From assembly GCA_036260375.1 (NCBI GenBank), contig DASZZZ010000003.1, positions 1 through 19,615 on the forward strand: DNA of 19,615 nt. Reading direction: 5' to 3'. The notes under the pieces are model-generated. The model ran no database searches. It worked only from the letters and a program-made list of their open reading frames with translations, and had not been told where the DNA came from. Made by a program: the position numbers and the translations under genes. This document shows, one piece after another, positions 13,239 to 19,615 of the stretch (its first letter is position 1; each line of letters begins with the position of its first letter). This DNA is from DASZZZ01 sp036260375. Its GTDB lineage: Bacteria > Actinomycetota > CADDZG01 > WHSQ01.

Positions 13239-14528
13239 CTACTTCAGGAACCCCTCGTAGTGCCGCATCATCAGCTGCGACTCGATCTGCTTCATCGTCT
13301 CGAGGACGACGCCGACCGTGATGAGGATCGACGTCCCGCCGAACGGCAGCTGCTGGATGTTGGCGATCGCGAGCACGATGTTCGGCAGCAGCGCGATCGC
13401 CGCGATGAACAGGGCGCCCGGCAGCGTGATGCGCGTCAGGATGCGGTCGAGGTACTCGGCGGTCTGGCGCCCGGGCCGGATGCCGGGGATGAAGCCGCCG
13501 TACTTCTTCATGTTGTCGGCCTGGTCGACGGGGTTGAACGAGATCGCCGTGTAGAAGTACGCGAAGAACACGACCATGACGCCGTAGAGGATCATGTACG
13601 TGGCGCTCGCCGGGTTCGTCAGGTTGTTCTCGATGAAGCTGCGAAGTCCCGTGCTCTGCACGACCTGGCCCAGCAGCGACGGGATGTAGAGGACGCTCGA
13701 CGCGAAGATGATCGGGATGACGCCGGCCTGGTTGACTTTCAGCGGGATGTAGACCGACTGGCCGCCGTACATCTTGCGCCCCACGACGCGCTTCGCGTAC
13801 TGCACGGGGATGCGGCGCTGGCCCTGCTCCATGACGACGATCGCGACGACGATGAGAAGGCCGAGGGCGAGGATGCCGAGGAAGAACCAGATGCCCTTCT
13901 GGGCGAGGATCGCGTTGCCCTCGCTCGGGAGCGTCGACACGATCGACGCGAAGATGAGGATCGACATCCCGTTGCCGATGCCCTTCTGCGTGATGAGCTC
14001 GCCGAGCCACATGATGAGCGCGGTCCCCGCCGTGAGCGACAGGACGATCAGCGCGACGCGCGCCGGGTTGAACTGCGGGATGAAGTCGATGCCGTTCGTG
14101 GCCTGGCCCGAATGGAACAGGAACGCGAGGCCGGTCGACTGCAGCATCGCCAGCAGCACGGTGAGGTAGCGCGTCCACTGCGTGATCTTCTTGCGGCCGG
14201 TCTCGCCCTCCTTGGACCACGCCTCGAGCTTCGGGATCACGACGGTGAGCAGCTGCATGATGATCGACGACGTGATGTACGGCATGATTCCGAGGGCGAA
14301 GATCGCCATCTGCGTGAGCGCGCCGCCCGAGAACAGGTTGATGAAGCTGAAGATGCCGCTGTCGGCACCGCCGCCGCGCGCGAACTCCTGCGCCCGCTCG
14401 ACGTCGATGCCCGGCGTCGGCACGTGCGCGCCGAAGCGGTACACCGCGATGATCAACAGCGTGAAGAGGATCTTCCTGCGGAGGTCGGGGACCTTGAACG
14501 CGTTGACGAACGACGACAGCAGGTTCAC
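13239..14528 (-). CDS. secY: Protein translocase subunit SecY
   Basis: SecY is the channel-forming membrane protein of the Sec export system. The product has 429 residues and shows the ten hydrophobic segments of the family, starting at about residue 20 (ILFTLLIIAVYRFGAHVPTPG). Recognisable stretches are LGIMPYITSSIIMQLLT, ITQKGIGNGMSILIF, the cytosolic loop GQRRIPVQYAKRVVG, and FGGTSILITVGVVLETMKQI near the end. The GTG at 14528 overlaps the rplO stop as GTGA, indicating coupled translation. It sits between rplO and adk in the usual spc-operon position. Confidence 0.98.
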   Translation of the reverse strand: MNLLSSFVNAFKVPDLRRKILFTLLIIAVYRFGAHVPTPGIDVERAQEFARGGGADSGIFSFINLFSGGALTQMAIFALGIMPYITSSIIMQLLTVVIPKLEAWSKEGETGRKKITQWTRYLTVLLAMLQSTGLAFLFHSGQATNGIDFIPQFNPARVALIVLSLTAGTALIMWLGELITQKGIGNGMSILIFASIVSTLPSEGNAILAQKGIWFFLGILALGLLIVVAIVVMEQGQRRIPVQYAKRVVGRKMYGGQSVYIPLKVNQAGVIPIIFASSVLYIPSLLGQVVQSTGLRSFIENNLTNPASATYMILYGVMVVFFAYFYTAISFNPVDQADNMKKYGGFIPGIRPGRQTAEYLDRILTRITLPGALFIAAIALLPNIVLAIANIQQLPFGGTSILITVGVVLETMKQIESQLMMRHYEGFLK

Positions 14529-14977
14529 GACCCGCCCTCGGTGCTCACGACCTCCGCGGTCCCGCCGGCGGCCTCGATCTTGGCGCGCGCCGACGCGCTG
14601 AACGCATGCGCGCGCACGGTGACGGCGCGGTCGAGCTCGCCCCGGCCCAGCACCTTGACCTGCGTGCCGCGCCCGCGCACGAGACCCGCGGCGCGCAGCT
14701 CGTCGGGGCCGAAGTCCGCGCCCTCGAGCGATGCGATCGTCCCGACGTTGACCGGCGTGTAGACGACCTTGTTGGGCGGCGTGAAGCCCTTGAGCTTGGG
14801 CACCCGGCGCACGAGCGGCATCTGGCCACCCTCGAAGAAGGCGTGCACCGTCCCGCGCGCGCGCGTGCCCTTCGTGCCGCGCCCCGCGGTCTTGCCGTGG
14901 CCGGAGCCCTCGCCCCGGCCGACGCGCTTGCGGCGCGTGCGCGCGCCCGGCGGCGGCTTCAACTCGTGCGGCTTCAT
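14525..14977 (-). CDS. rplO: 50S ribosomal protein L15
   Basis: L15 is a late-assembly 23S rRNA-binding protein. The product has 150 residues, with the Gly/Arg-rich N-terminus GRGEGSGHGKTAGRGTKG, then FEGGQMPLVRRVPKLKGF, and a C-terminal domain with LVRGRGTQVKVLGRGEL and AHAFSASARAKIEAAGG. The ATG overlaps the rpmD stop (ATGA) and its stop overlaps the secY GTG, so three genes are coupled in a row. Confidence 0.98.
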   Translation of the reverse strand: MKPHELKPPPGARTRRKRVGRGEGSGHGKTAGRGTKGTRARGTVHAFFEGGQMPLVRRVPKLKGFTPPNKVVYTPVNVGTIASLEGADFGPDELRAAGLVRGRGTQVKVLGRGELDRAVTVRAHAFSASARAKIEAAGGTAEVVSTEGGS

Positions 14978-15159
14978 GACTTCATCTCCTCGACCTCCAC
15001 GAGATGCGCGACGCTCTTGATCATGCCGCGGATCTCGGGCCTGTCCTCGTGGACGACCGAGTCGCCGAGCCGCTTGAGGCCGAGCGCGCGGATCGTCCCG
15101 CGCTGCTTGGCGCCGCGGCTCAGCGCCGACCGGACCTGCGTGACCTTGACCTTGCCCAT
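14974..15159 (-). CDS. rpmD: 50S ribosomal protein L30
   Basis: The product has 61 residues, the normal length for bacterial L30. It starts MGKVKVTQVRSALSRGAKQR, has LGLKRLGDSVVHEDRPEIRGMI in the core and ends KSVAHLVEVEEMKS. It lies five bases after rpsE and overlaps rplO by four bases (ATGA). Confidence 0.97.
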   Translation of the reverse strand: MGKVKVTQVRSALSRGAKQRGTIRALGLKRLGDSVVHEDRPEIRGMIKSVAHLVEVEEMKS

Positions 15160-15164
15160 GCTCG

Positions 15165-15728
15165 CTACCTCTGCCTGCCGGCCGCGGCCGGACCCTGGAG
15201 CAGGTACGCCGGCGCGACCTCCTCGGGAGTCTTGCCGCGCTTGCGCGCGACGAGCTCAGCAGTCGTCAGCTCCTTGAGCCCCCGGACGGTGGCGTGAACG
15301 ATGTTGATCGCGTTGCTCGACCCGAGCGACTTCGACAGGATGTCGCGGATGCCGGCGCACTCGACGACCGCGCGCACCGGGCCCCCCGCGATCACGCCCG
15401 TACCGGGCGACGCGGGCTTGAGCAGCACGACGCCGCCCGAGTCCTCGCCGACGATCTGGTGGGGGATGGTGTTGCCCACCATCGGCACGCGGAAGAAGTT
15501 GCGCTTGGCCTCCTCGATGCCCTTCTGGATGGCCGCGGGGACCTCGCGCGCCTTGCCGTAGCCGACGCCGACCTGGCCGGCGCCGTCGCCCACGACGACG
15601 AGCGCGGTGAACGAGAACCGCCGGCCGCCCTTGACGACCTTGGCGACGCGGTTGATCGAGACGACCCTCTCCTCGTACTGCGACCGGTCGTCGTCCCGGC
15701 CGCGACCGCCGCCTCCTCCTCGCGCCAT
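15165..15728 (-). CDS. rpsE: 30S ribosomal protein S5
   Basis: S5 lies at the 30S mRNA entry and helps decoding fidelity. The product has 187 residues from the ATG at 15728. That start is preferred over the GTG two codons upstream because AAGGAG lies five bases before the ATG and would overlap the GTG. Motifs are VSINRVAKVVKGGRRFSFTA, GVGYGKAREVPAAIQKG, the C-terminal GPVRAVVECAGIRDILSKSLGS segment and NIVHATVRGL. The N-terminus (ARGGGGGRGRDDD) is a Gly/Asp-rich extension. Confidence 0.97.
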   Translation of the reverse strand: MARGGGGGRGRDDDRSQYEERVVSINRVAKVVKGGRRFSFTALVVVGDGAGQVGVGYGKAREVPAAIQKGIEEAKRNFFRVPMVGNTIPHQIVGEDSGGVVLLKPASPGTGVIAGGPVRAVVECAGIRDILSKSLGSSNAINIVHATVRGLKELTTAELVARKRGKTPEEVAPAYLLQGPAAAGRQR

Positions 15729-15740
15729 GCGCACTCCTTC

Positions 15741-16091
15741 CTAGAACTCCAGCCCGCCCTCGCGCGCGCCCTCGGCTAGCGCGCGCACGCGGCCGTGGTA
15801 CATGAAGCCGCCGCGGTCGAACGACACCTTGTCGACGCCCGCGGCGCGAGCCCGTTCGGCGACCGCGGCGCCGACGGCCTTGGCCTTCTGCTTGGGGTCG
15901 CCGTCGCCGTCGACGCTCAACGACGACGCGGCCGCGAGCGTGCGGCCGGCGAAGTCGTCGACGACCTGCGCGTAGATGTGCCGGTTCGACCGGTACACCG
16001 CGAGGCGCGGGCGCTCGGGCGTGCCCACGATCTTCTTGCGCACGCGGCGATGCCGCCGCTGCAGCGCCCGCCGCTTCTCCTGAGCGTTCAT
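15741..16091 (-). CDS. rplR: 50S ribosomal protein L18
   Basis: L18 binds 5S rRNA with L5. The product has 116 residues from the ATG at 16091. GAGGT lies four bases before it, whereas the GTG two codons upstream would overlap that site. Motifs are RRHRRVRKKIVGTPERPRLAV, SNRHIYAQVVDD, VGAAVAERA and FDRGGFMYHGRVRALAEGAR, ending GLEF. Confidence 0.97.
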   Translation of the reverse strand: MNAQEKRRALQRRHRRVRKKIVGTPERPRLAVYRSNRHIYAQVVDDFAGRTLAAASSLSVDGDGDPKQKAKAVGAAVAERARAAGVDKVSFDRGGFMYHGRVRALAEGAREGGLEF

Positions 16092-16108
16092 CGTCACCTC
16101 ACGCGTCC

Positions 16109-16654
16109 CTATCCGCCGGCCTTCGCGGCCTTGCCGGCCTTGCGGCGGATGTGCTCGCCCTCGTAGCGGATGCCCTTGGCCTTGTACGGCTCGGGCTTGC
16201 GGATCGCCCTGATCTCGGCGGCCGTCTGGCCGACGAGCTCCTTGTCGATGCCGCGCACCGTGATGCGCGTCGGCGCCGGGACCTCGAACTCGATGCCGTC
16301 GGGCGCCGGCTTGCGAACCGTGTGCGAGAAGCCGACGGAGATCTCGAGCCCGTCGCCCTGCTTCTGGGCCCGGTAGCCGACGCCGTGGATCTCGAGGCGC
16401 TTCTCGAAACCCTGCGTCACGCCCTGGACCATGTTGGCGATGAGCGAGCGCGTCAGCCCGTGCAGCGCACGCGCCTCGCGCGTGTCCGCGACGCGCTCGA
16501 CGCGCACCTCGCCGTCCTCCACGGTCACCGACAGCTCGTCGCGCACCGTGCGCTGCAGCTCGCCGCGCGGACCGTTGACGGTCACGACGTTGCCGACGAC
16601 GCTGACCTGCACGTCGGCCGGTACCGGTATGGGCGCTTGACCTACTCGTGACAT
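16109..16654 (-). CDS. rplF: 50S ribosomal protein L6
   Basis: L6 lies near the sarcin-ricin loop at the factor-binding site. The product has 181 residues and the two repeated L6 domains. Typical stretches are MSRVGQAPIPVPADVQV, VNGPRGELQRTV, RSLIANMVQGVTQGFEKRLE, GVGYRAQ and the C-terminal KPEPYKAKGIRYEGEHIRRKAGKA. The ATG at 16654 lies 13 bases after rpsH. Confidence 0.98.
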   Translation of the reverse strand: MSRVGQAPIPVPADVQVSVVGNVVTVNGPRGELQRTVRDELSVTVEDGEVRVERVADTREARALHGLTRSLIANMVQGVTQGFEKRLEIHGVGYRAQKQGDGLEISVGFSHTVRKPAPDGIEFEVPAPTRITVRGIDKELVGQTAAEIRAIRKPEPYKAKGIRYEGEHIRRKAGKAAKAGG

Positions 16655-16667
16655 CGATCGCCGTCCT

Positions 16668-17066
16668 TCACCAAACGTACGCGAGGATCTCGCCGCCCAC
16701 GCGGGCGCGGCGAGCCTCCTTGTCGGTCATGACCCCCTGCGAGGTCGAGACGATGGCGATGCCGAGCCCGCCCAGCACGCGCGGGAGCTCGGCGGCGCCG
16801 CGGTAGACCCGCCGGCCGGGCTTCGAGATCCTCCGGATGCCGGAGATCGCGCGCTCACGGTCGGTCGAGTACCGCAGCTTGATGCGGATCATGGGCCGGA
16901 CGCCGTCCTCCACGACCTCGAACGCGTCGACGAAGCCTTCGTCCGCGAGGATCCGCGCGATGTTCTCCTTGATCTTCGAGCTCGGGATCAAGACGTCGTC
17001 GTGCATCGCCGACGAGGCGTTGCGAATCCTCGTCAGCATGTCGGCGATGGGATCGGTCATCGTCAT
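16668..17066 (-). CDS. rpsH: 30S ribosomal protein S8
   Basis: S8 organises the central domain of 16S rRNA and, in E. coli, represses the spc operon. The product has 132 residues: MTMTDPIADMLTRIRNA, IPSSKIKENIARILADEGF, ISKPGRRVYRGAAELPRVLG, and the ending TSQGVMTDKEARRARVGGE-ILAYVW. Starts at 17066 and 17060 (third codon) are both possible. GGTGAT, the better spaced for 17066, decides the choice only weakly. It begins six bases after rpsN. Confidence 0.98.
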   Translation of the reverse strand: MTMTDPIADMLTRIRNASSAMHDDVLIPSSKIKENIARILADEGFVDAFEVVEDGVRPMIRIKLRYSTDRERAISGIRRISKPGRRVYRGAAELPRVLGGLGIAIVSTSQGVMTDKEARRARVGGEILAYVW

Positions 17067-17072
17067 CTGCGA

Positions 17073-17258
17073 TCACCAACTCGACTTCGTGATGCCGGGG
17101 ATCTCGCCCTGGTGTGCCATCTCGCGGAAGCAGAGGCGGCACAGGCCGAAGCGGCGATAGACCGCGCGCGACCGTCCGCACCGCTTGCAGCGCGTGTACG
17201 CGCGCACCTTGTACTTCGGCTTCCGCTGAGCCTTGAGCCGCAGCGCCTTCTTCGCCAT
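17073..17258 (-). CDS. rpsN: 30S ribosomal protein S14, type Z (zinc-binding)
   Basis: The product has 61 residues, the short zinc form, with Cys24, Cys27, Cys40 and Cys43 (RCKRCGRSRAVYRRFGLCRLC). It ends with FREMAHQGEIPGITKSSW, the family hallmark. The ATG at 17258 follows GGAGGAG at good spacing. It lies between rplE and rpsH, the standard place for type Z S14 in Gram-positive bacteria. Confidence 0.98.
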   Translation of the reverse strand: MAKKALRLKAQRKPKYKVRAYTRCKRCGRSRAVYRRFGLCRLCFREMAHQGEIPGITKSSW

Positions 17259-17287
17259 CTACTCCTCCACCTGCTCCGTCGGGTCCG

Positions 17288-17860
17288 TCACGCCCGGCCC
17301 TCGCCCTGCCGCAACGGCAGGCCCAGGGCCAGCAACAGCGCCCGTCCCTCGTCGTCGTTCCTCGCGGTCGTCACGATCGTGATGTCCATGCCCCTGGTGC
17401 TGTCGACGTCGTCGTAGTCGATCTCCGGGAACACCAGCTGCTCGGTCAGTCCGAGGCTGTAGTTCCCGCGCCCGTCGAACGACTTCGGGTTCAGCCCGCG
17501 GAAGTCGCGGATGCGGGGCAGCACGATCGACGTGAGTCGGTCGAGGAAGTCCCACATCCGGTCGCCGCGCAGCGTCACGCACGCGCCGATGGGCATGCCC
17601 TGGCGGATCTTGAACGTCGCGATCGACCGCCGCGCCCGCCGGATCGTCGGCTTCTGGCCGGTGATCTTGGCGAGGTCGGCGACGGCTCCGTCGAGCAGCT
17701 TCGCGTCGCGCGACGCGTCCCCCACGCCCATGTTCACCACGACCTTCTCGGGCCGGGGCACCTCCATGACGTTGCGGAGGCCGAGCTCGTCCTGGAGCCG
17801 CGCGCGCAGCTCGGAGTTGTAGCGCTCCTTGAGCCGCGGCACGTAAGTCGTCGTCGCCAT
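17288..17860 (-). CDS. rplE: 50S ribosomal protein L5
   Basis: L5 binds 5S rRNA and contacts P-site tRNA. The product has 190 residues from the ATG at 17860, MATTTYVPRLKERYNSELR. The frame stays open upstream, but the upstream residues do not match the family. Motifs are PRPEKVVVNMGVGDASRD, ITGQKPTIRRARRSIATFKIR, GCVTLRGDRMWDFLDRL-type residues (here ACVTLRGDRMWDFLDRL) and GMDITIVTTARNDDEGRALL. It starts two bases after rplX ends, and a 29-base gap carrying the rpsN ribosome-binding site follows. Confidence 0.97.
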   Translation of the reverse strand: MATTTYVPRLKERYNSELRARLQDELGLRNVMEVPRPEKVVVNMGVGDASRDAKLLDGAVADLAKITGQKPTIRRARRSIATFKIRQGMPIGACVTLRGDRMWDFLDRLTSIVLPRIRDFRGLNPKSFDGRGNYSLGLTEQLVFPEIDYDDVDSTRGMDITIVTTARNDDEGRALLLALGLPLRQGEGRA

Positions 17861-17862
17861 CG

Positions 17863-18186
17863 CTAGATCTCCGTTCCGCACTTCCGGCACACGCGCACCT
17901 TGGCGCCCGTGCCCTCCTCGATCCGGTAGCCCGCGCGCGTCACCCCGTCGGTCGGGCACACGAGCGCGACGTTGGAGGCGTCGATGGCGGCCTCCTTGTG
18001 CTCGATGCCGCCCTCCTGCCCGCCGCGGCGGTTCATCCGGATCTTCTCGTGGCGCGTCACGCGGTTGACGCCCTCGACGATCACGCGGCCCCGCTTCGGC
18101 ACGACCTCGAGCACGCGCCCGCGCGCCCCCACGTCCTTGCCGGCGATGACCTCGACCTCGTCGCCCTTCTTGATCTTCAGCGCCAT
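17863..18186 (-). CDS. rplX: 50S ribosomal protein L24
   Basis: L24 starts 50S assembly at the 5' domain of 23S rRNA. The product has 107 residues from the ATG at 18186, chosen over the adjacent upstream GTG because GGAGGT is six bases away. The KOW motif is KKGDEVEVIAGKDVGARGRV, followed by VEGVNRVTRHEKI. The C-terminal half carries three cysteines (VCP and VCRKCG), a possible metal site. The start overlaps the rplN stop by one base (TGATG). Confidence 0.97.
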   Translation of the reverse strand: MALKIKKGDEVEVIAGKDVGARGRVLEVVPKRGRVIVEGVNRVTRHEKIRMNRRGGQEGGIEHKEAAIDASNVALVCPTDGVTRAGYRIEEGTGAKVRVCRKCGTEI

Positions 18187-18554
18187 CACAACACCTCCGG
18201 CGCAAGCGAAATGATCTTCATGAAGCGCTTCTCGCGCAGCTCACGGGCGACCGGCCCGAAGATGCGCGTGCCGCGCGGCTGCATCTGCGCGTCGACGATC
18301 ACGACCGCGTTGTCGTCGAACTTGATGTACGAGCCGTCGACGCGCCGGCGCTCCTTCGCGGTGCGCACGACGACGGCCTTGACGACGTCGGACTTCTTGA
18401 CGACGCCGCCGGGGATCGCGTCCTTCACCGTGCACACCACGATGTCGCCGACGCCGGCGTAGCGGCGACGCGACCCGCCGAGCACCTTGATGACGAGGAC
18501 CTCACGGGCCCCCGTGTTGTCGGCAACGCGGCACCTCGTCTCTTGCTGTATCAC
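18186..18554 (-). CDS. rplN: 50S ribosomal protein L14
   Basis: L14 forms part of the 50S interface and contacts 16S rRNA. The product has 122 residues, the standard length: MIQQETRCRVADNTGAREVL, GDIVVCTVKDAIPGG, KKSDVVKAVVVRT, IKFDDNAVVIVD and GTRIFGPVARELREKRFMKIISLAPEVL-type ending. The GTG start overlaps the rpsQ stop as GTGA. Confidence 0.98.
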   Translation of the reverse strand: MIQQETRCRVADNTGAREVLVIKVLGGSRRRYAGVGDIVVCTVKDAIPGGVVKKSDVVKAVVVRTAKERRRVDGSYIKFDDNAVVIVDAQMQPRGTRIFGPVARELREKRFMKIISLAPEVL

Positions 18555-18835
18555 TTCGCCTTTTCAACGATCTCGACTACCCGCCAGCGCTTCGAACGGG
18601 ACAGCGGGCGCGTCTCGGCGATCCTGACGGTGTCGCCGACGCTCGCCTCGTTGCCCTCGTCGTGCGCCTTGAGCTTGGTGTTGCGGCGCACGATCTTCCG
18701 GTAGGTCGTGTGGGCCGCGGCGTCGCGGACCTCGACCACCACGGTCTTGTCCATCGCGTCGGACACGACCCGGCCGACGCGCTGCTTGCGCTTGCCGCGC
18801 TCGGTCGTCGCGTCCTGTGGCTGGGCCATGCTCAT
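18551..18835 (-). CDS. rpsQ: 30S ribosomal protein S17
   Basis: S17 is a primary 16S rRNA-binding protein with an OB fold. The product has 94 residues: RVGRVVSDAMDKTVVVEV, RKIVRRNTKLKAHDE, and VGDTVRIAETRPLSRSKRWRVVEIV. The ATG at 18835 and one two codons later (18829) are both well placed after AGGAGCGAGG; the longer form is given. It lies 15 bases after rpmC and overlaps rplN by four bases. Confidence 0.97.
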   Translation of the reverse strand: MSMAQPQDATTERGKRKQRVGRVVSDAMDKTVVVEVRDAAAHTTYRKIVRRNTKLKAHDEGNEASVGDTVRIAETRPLSRSKRWRVVEIVEKAK

Positions 18836-18850
18836 CCTCGCTCCTGCTCC

Positions 18851-19057
18851 CTAGCTTCCGGACTGCCCGAGCTCGCGCTCGCGCAGCAACGTCTTGATGC
18901 GGGCCACGTCCTTGCGGAGCTGGCCCAGTCGCTTGTAGTTGTCGAGCTGCCCGGTCGCGTTCTGGAAGCGCAGGTTGAACAGCTCTTCCTTCGACTCGGC
19001 CAGCCGCTGCTCGAGCTCGTCGCTCGGCAGCTCCCTGAGCTCCGCGGGCTTCGCCAC
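18851..19057 (-). CDS. rpmC: 50S ribosomal protein L29
   Basis: L29 lies at the tunnel exit near the trigger factor and SRP docking site. The product has 68 residues from the GTG at 19057, MAKPAELRELPSDELEQRL. It continues ESKEELFNLRFQNATGQLDN and LRKDVARIKTLLRERELG, two helices as in the family. The GTG follows GGAGGT nine bases upstream. The frame is open further upstream within rplP but does not match L29 there. It starts two bases after rplP ends. Confidence 0.97.
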   Translation of the reverse strand: MAKPAELRELPSDELEQRLAESKEELFNLRFQNATGQLDNYKRLGQLRKDVARIKTLLRERELGQSGS

Positions 19058-19059
19058 CG

Positions 19060-19485
19060 CTAGTGGACCTCCATCGTCTGCTCGCGCGTCACGAACTTGC
19101 ACTTGACGGGCAGCTTGTGCGCGGCGAGCCGGATCGCCTCGCGCGCGAGCTCCTCGGGGACGCCGGCGAGCTCGAACATCACGCGCCCCGGCTTGACGAC
19201 CGCGACCCAATGCTCGGGGTTGCCCTTGCCGGAGCCCTGGCGCGTCTCGGCCGGCTTCTTCGTCACCGGCTTGTCCGGGAACACGTTGATCCAGACCTTG
19301 CCGCCGCGGCGGATATAGCGCGTCATCGCGATACGGGCCGCCTCGATCTGGCGGTTCGTGATCCAGCCGGGCTCGAGCGCCATGAGGCCGTAGTCGCCGA
19401 AGTTGACGGTCGTGCCGCCCTTGGCGCGGCCGCGCATGCGCCCTCGCTGCTGCTTGCGGTGCTTGACCTTCTTGGGTTGCAGCAT
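19060..19485 (-). CDS. rplP: 50S ribosomal protein L16
   Basis: L16 helps shape the A-site and P-site tRNA elbows. The product has 141 residues: MLQPKKVKHRKQQRGRMRG, FGDYGLMALEPGWITNRQIE, RRGGKVWINVFPDKPVTKKP, RQGSGKGNPEHWVAVVKPGR and the ending LPVKCKFVTREQTMEVH. The ATG at 19485 directly follows the rpsC stop. It belongs to the S10-type part of the cluster. Confidence 0.98.
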   Translation of the reverse strand: MLQPKKVKHRKQQRGRMRGRAKGGTTVNFGDYGLMALEPGWITNRQIEAARIAMTRYIRRGGKVWINVFPDKPVTKKPAETRQGSGKGNPEHWVAVVKPGRVMFELAGVPEELAREAIRLAAHKLPVKCKFVTREQTMEVH

Positions 19486-19615
19486 CTACGACTCCTTGCC
19501 CCCCGCCGGACGGTCGTTGCCGCCGGCGTCGCGCGCCGGCGCGGTCGTCGCAGCCGGCGTCGCGCGCCCGCCGTTGGACCGCTCGCGGCCCTGGCCTCCG
19601 CGCCCGCCGCGCGAC
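19486..19615 (-). CDS. rpsC: 30S ribosomal protein S3, C-terminal tail only (cut by window edge)
   Basis: Reading the minus strand from the edge, the frame gives a low-complexity tail: SRGGRGGQGRERSNGGR, then an Ala/Thr/Pro stretch, and the end NDRPAGGKES before a TAG at 19488-19486. S3 of actinobacteria commonly ends in such a Gly/Arg-rich disordered tail, and S3 always precedes L16 in this cluster. The KH and C-terminal folded domains are outside the window, so identity rests on position and composition. Confidence 0.85.
   Translation of the reverse strand, partial: SRGGRGGQGRERSNGGRATPAATTAPARDAGGNDRPAGGKES

Noticed and set aside
12714..14762. Open plus-strand frame of about 680 codons opposite adk and secY
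   Set aside because: Asp/Arg/Glu/His-rich antisense artefact of two confidently identified genes.

Overview
The window is very G+C-rich chromosomal DNA. It is dominated by one long, tightly packed minus-strand ribosomal-protein cluster, entered at its rpsC end (right edge) and read leftwards. The order is rpsC(3' end)-rplP-rpmC-rpsQ-rplN-rplX-rplE-rpsN-rpsH-rplF-rplR-rpsE-rpmD-rplO-secY-adk-map-infA-rpmJ-rpsM-rpsK-rpsD-rpoA-rplQ-truA, followed by rplM-rpsI. This is the classic S10/spc/alpha arrangement of Gram-positive bacteria. The G+C content, many GTG starts, the zinc-type S14 and the secreted haemolysin-type repeat protein point to Actinobacteria. Cysteine-bearing S4 and a four-cysteine adenylate kinase LID suggest a deep branch such as Thermoleophilia or Rubrobacteria. 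That placement is an inference from protein features, not a phylogeny.

Layout, left to right. Positions 2-739 (+) hold the C-terminal part of an AcnA-type aconitase. Positions 780-2849 (-) encode a secreted alpha/beta-hydrolase. Positions 2850-3179 are intergenic. Positions about 3185-3535 (+) are a decayed, frameshifted copy of the aconitase 3' end. Positions 3545-5437 (-) encode an unrecognised 630-residue protein with clearly lower G+C than its neighbours and a possible PD-(D/E)XK nuclease-like C-terminal half. From 5476 to the right edge almost everything is translation or export machinery on the minus strand. The exception is a secreted RTX-like repeat protein (6482-7459) placed between truA and rplM.

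How the genes work together: the 30S and 50S proteins, IF-1, RNA polymerase alpha, SecY, methionine aminopeptidase, adenylate kinase and TruA form the usual growth-coupled translation block. Stops and starts overlap or lie within a few bases of each other, which indicates translational coupling. Two internal minus-strand promoter candidates stand out: TTGACC-N17-TATCCT before rplM-rpsI and TCGACC-N17-TACCCT before infA. The rplM leader can fold so that its Shine-Dalgarno sequence is paired.

The most unusual parts are: (i) the duplicated, broken aconitase tail flanking the hydrolase gene; (ii) the lower-G+C orphan gene beside it; (iii) truA, which appears to start with CTG inside the rplQ stop codon; (iv) the rplM leader; (v) the secreted repeat protein inside a ribosomal locus. 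No tRNA, rRNA, CRISPR array, transposase or integrase was seen.
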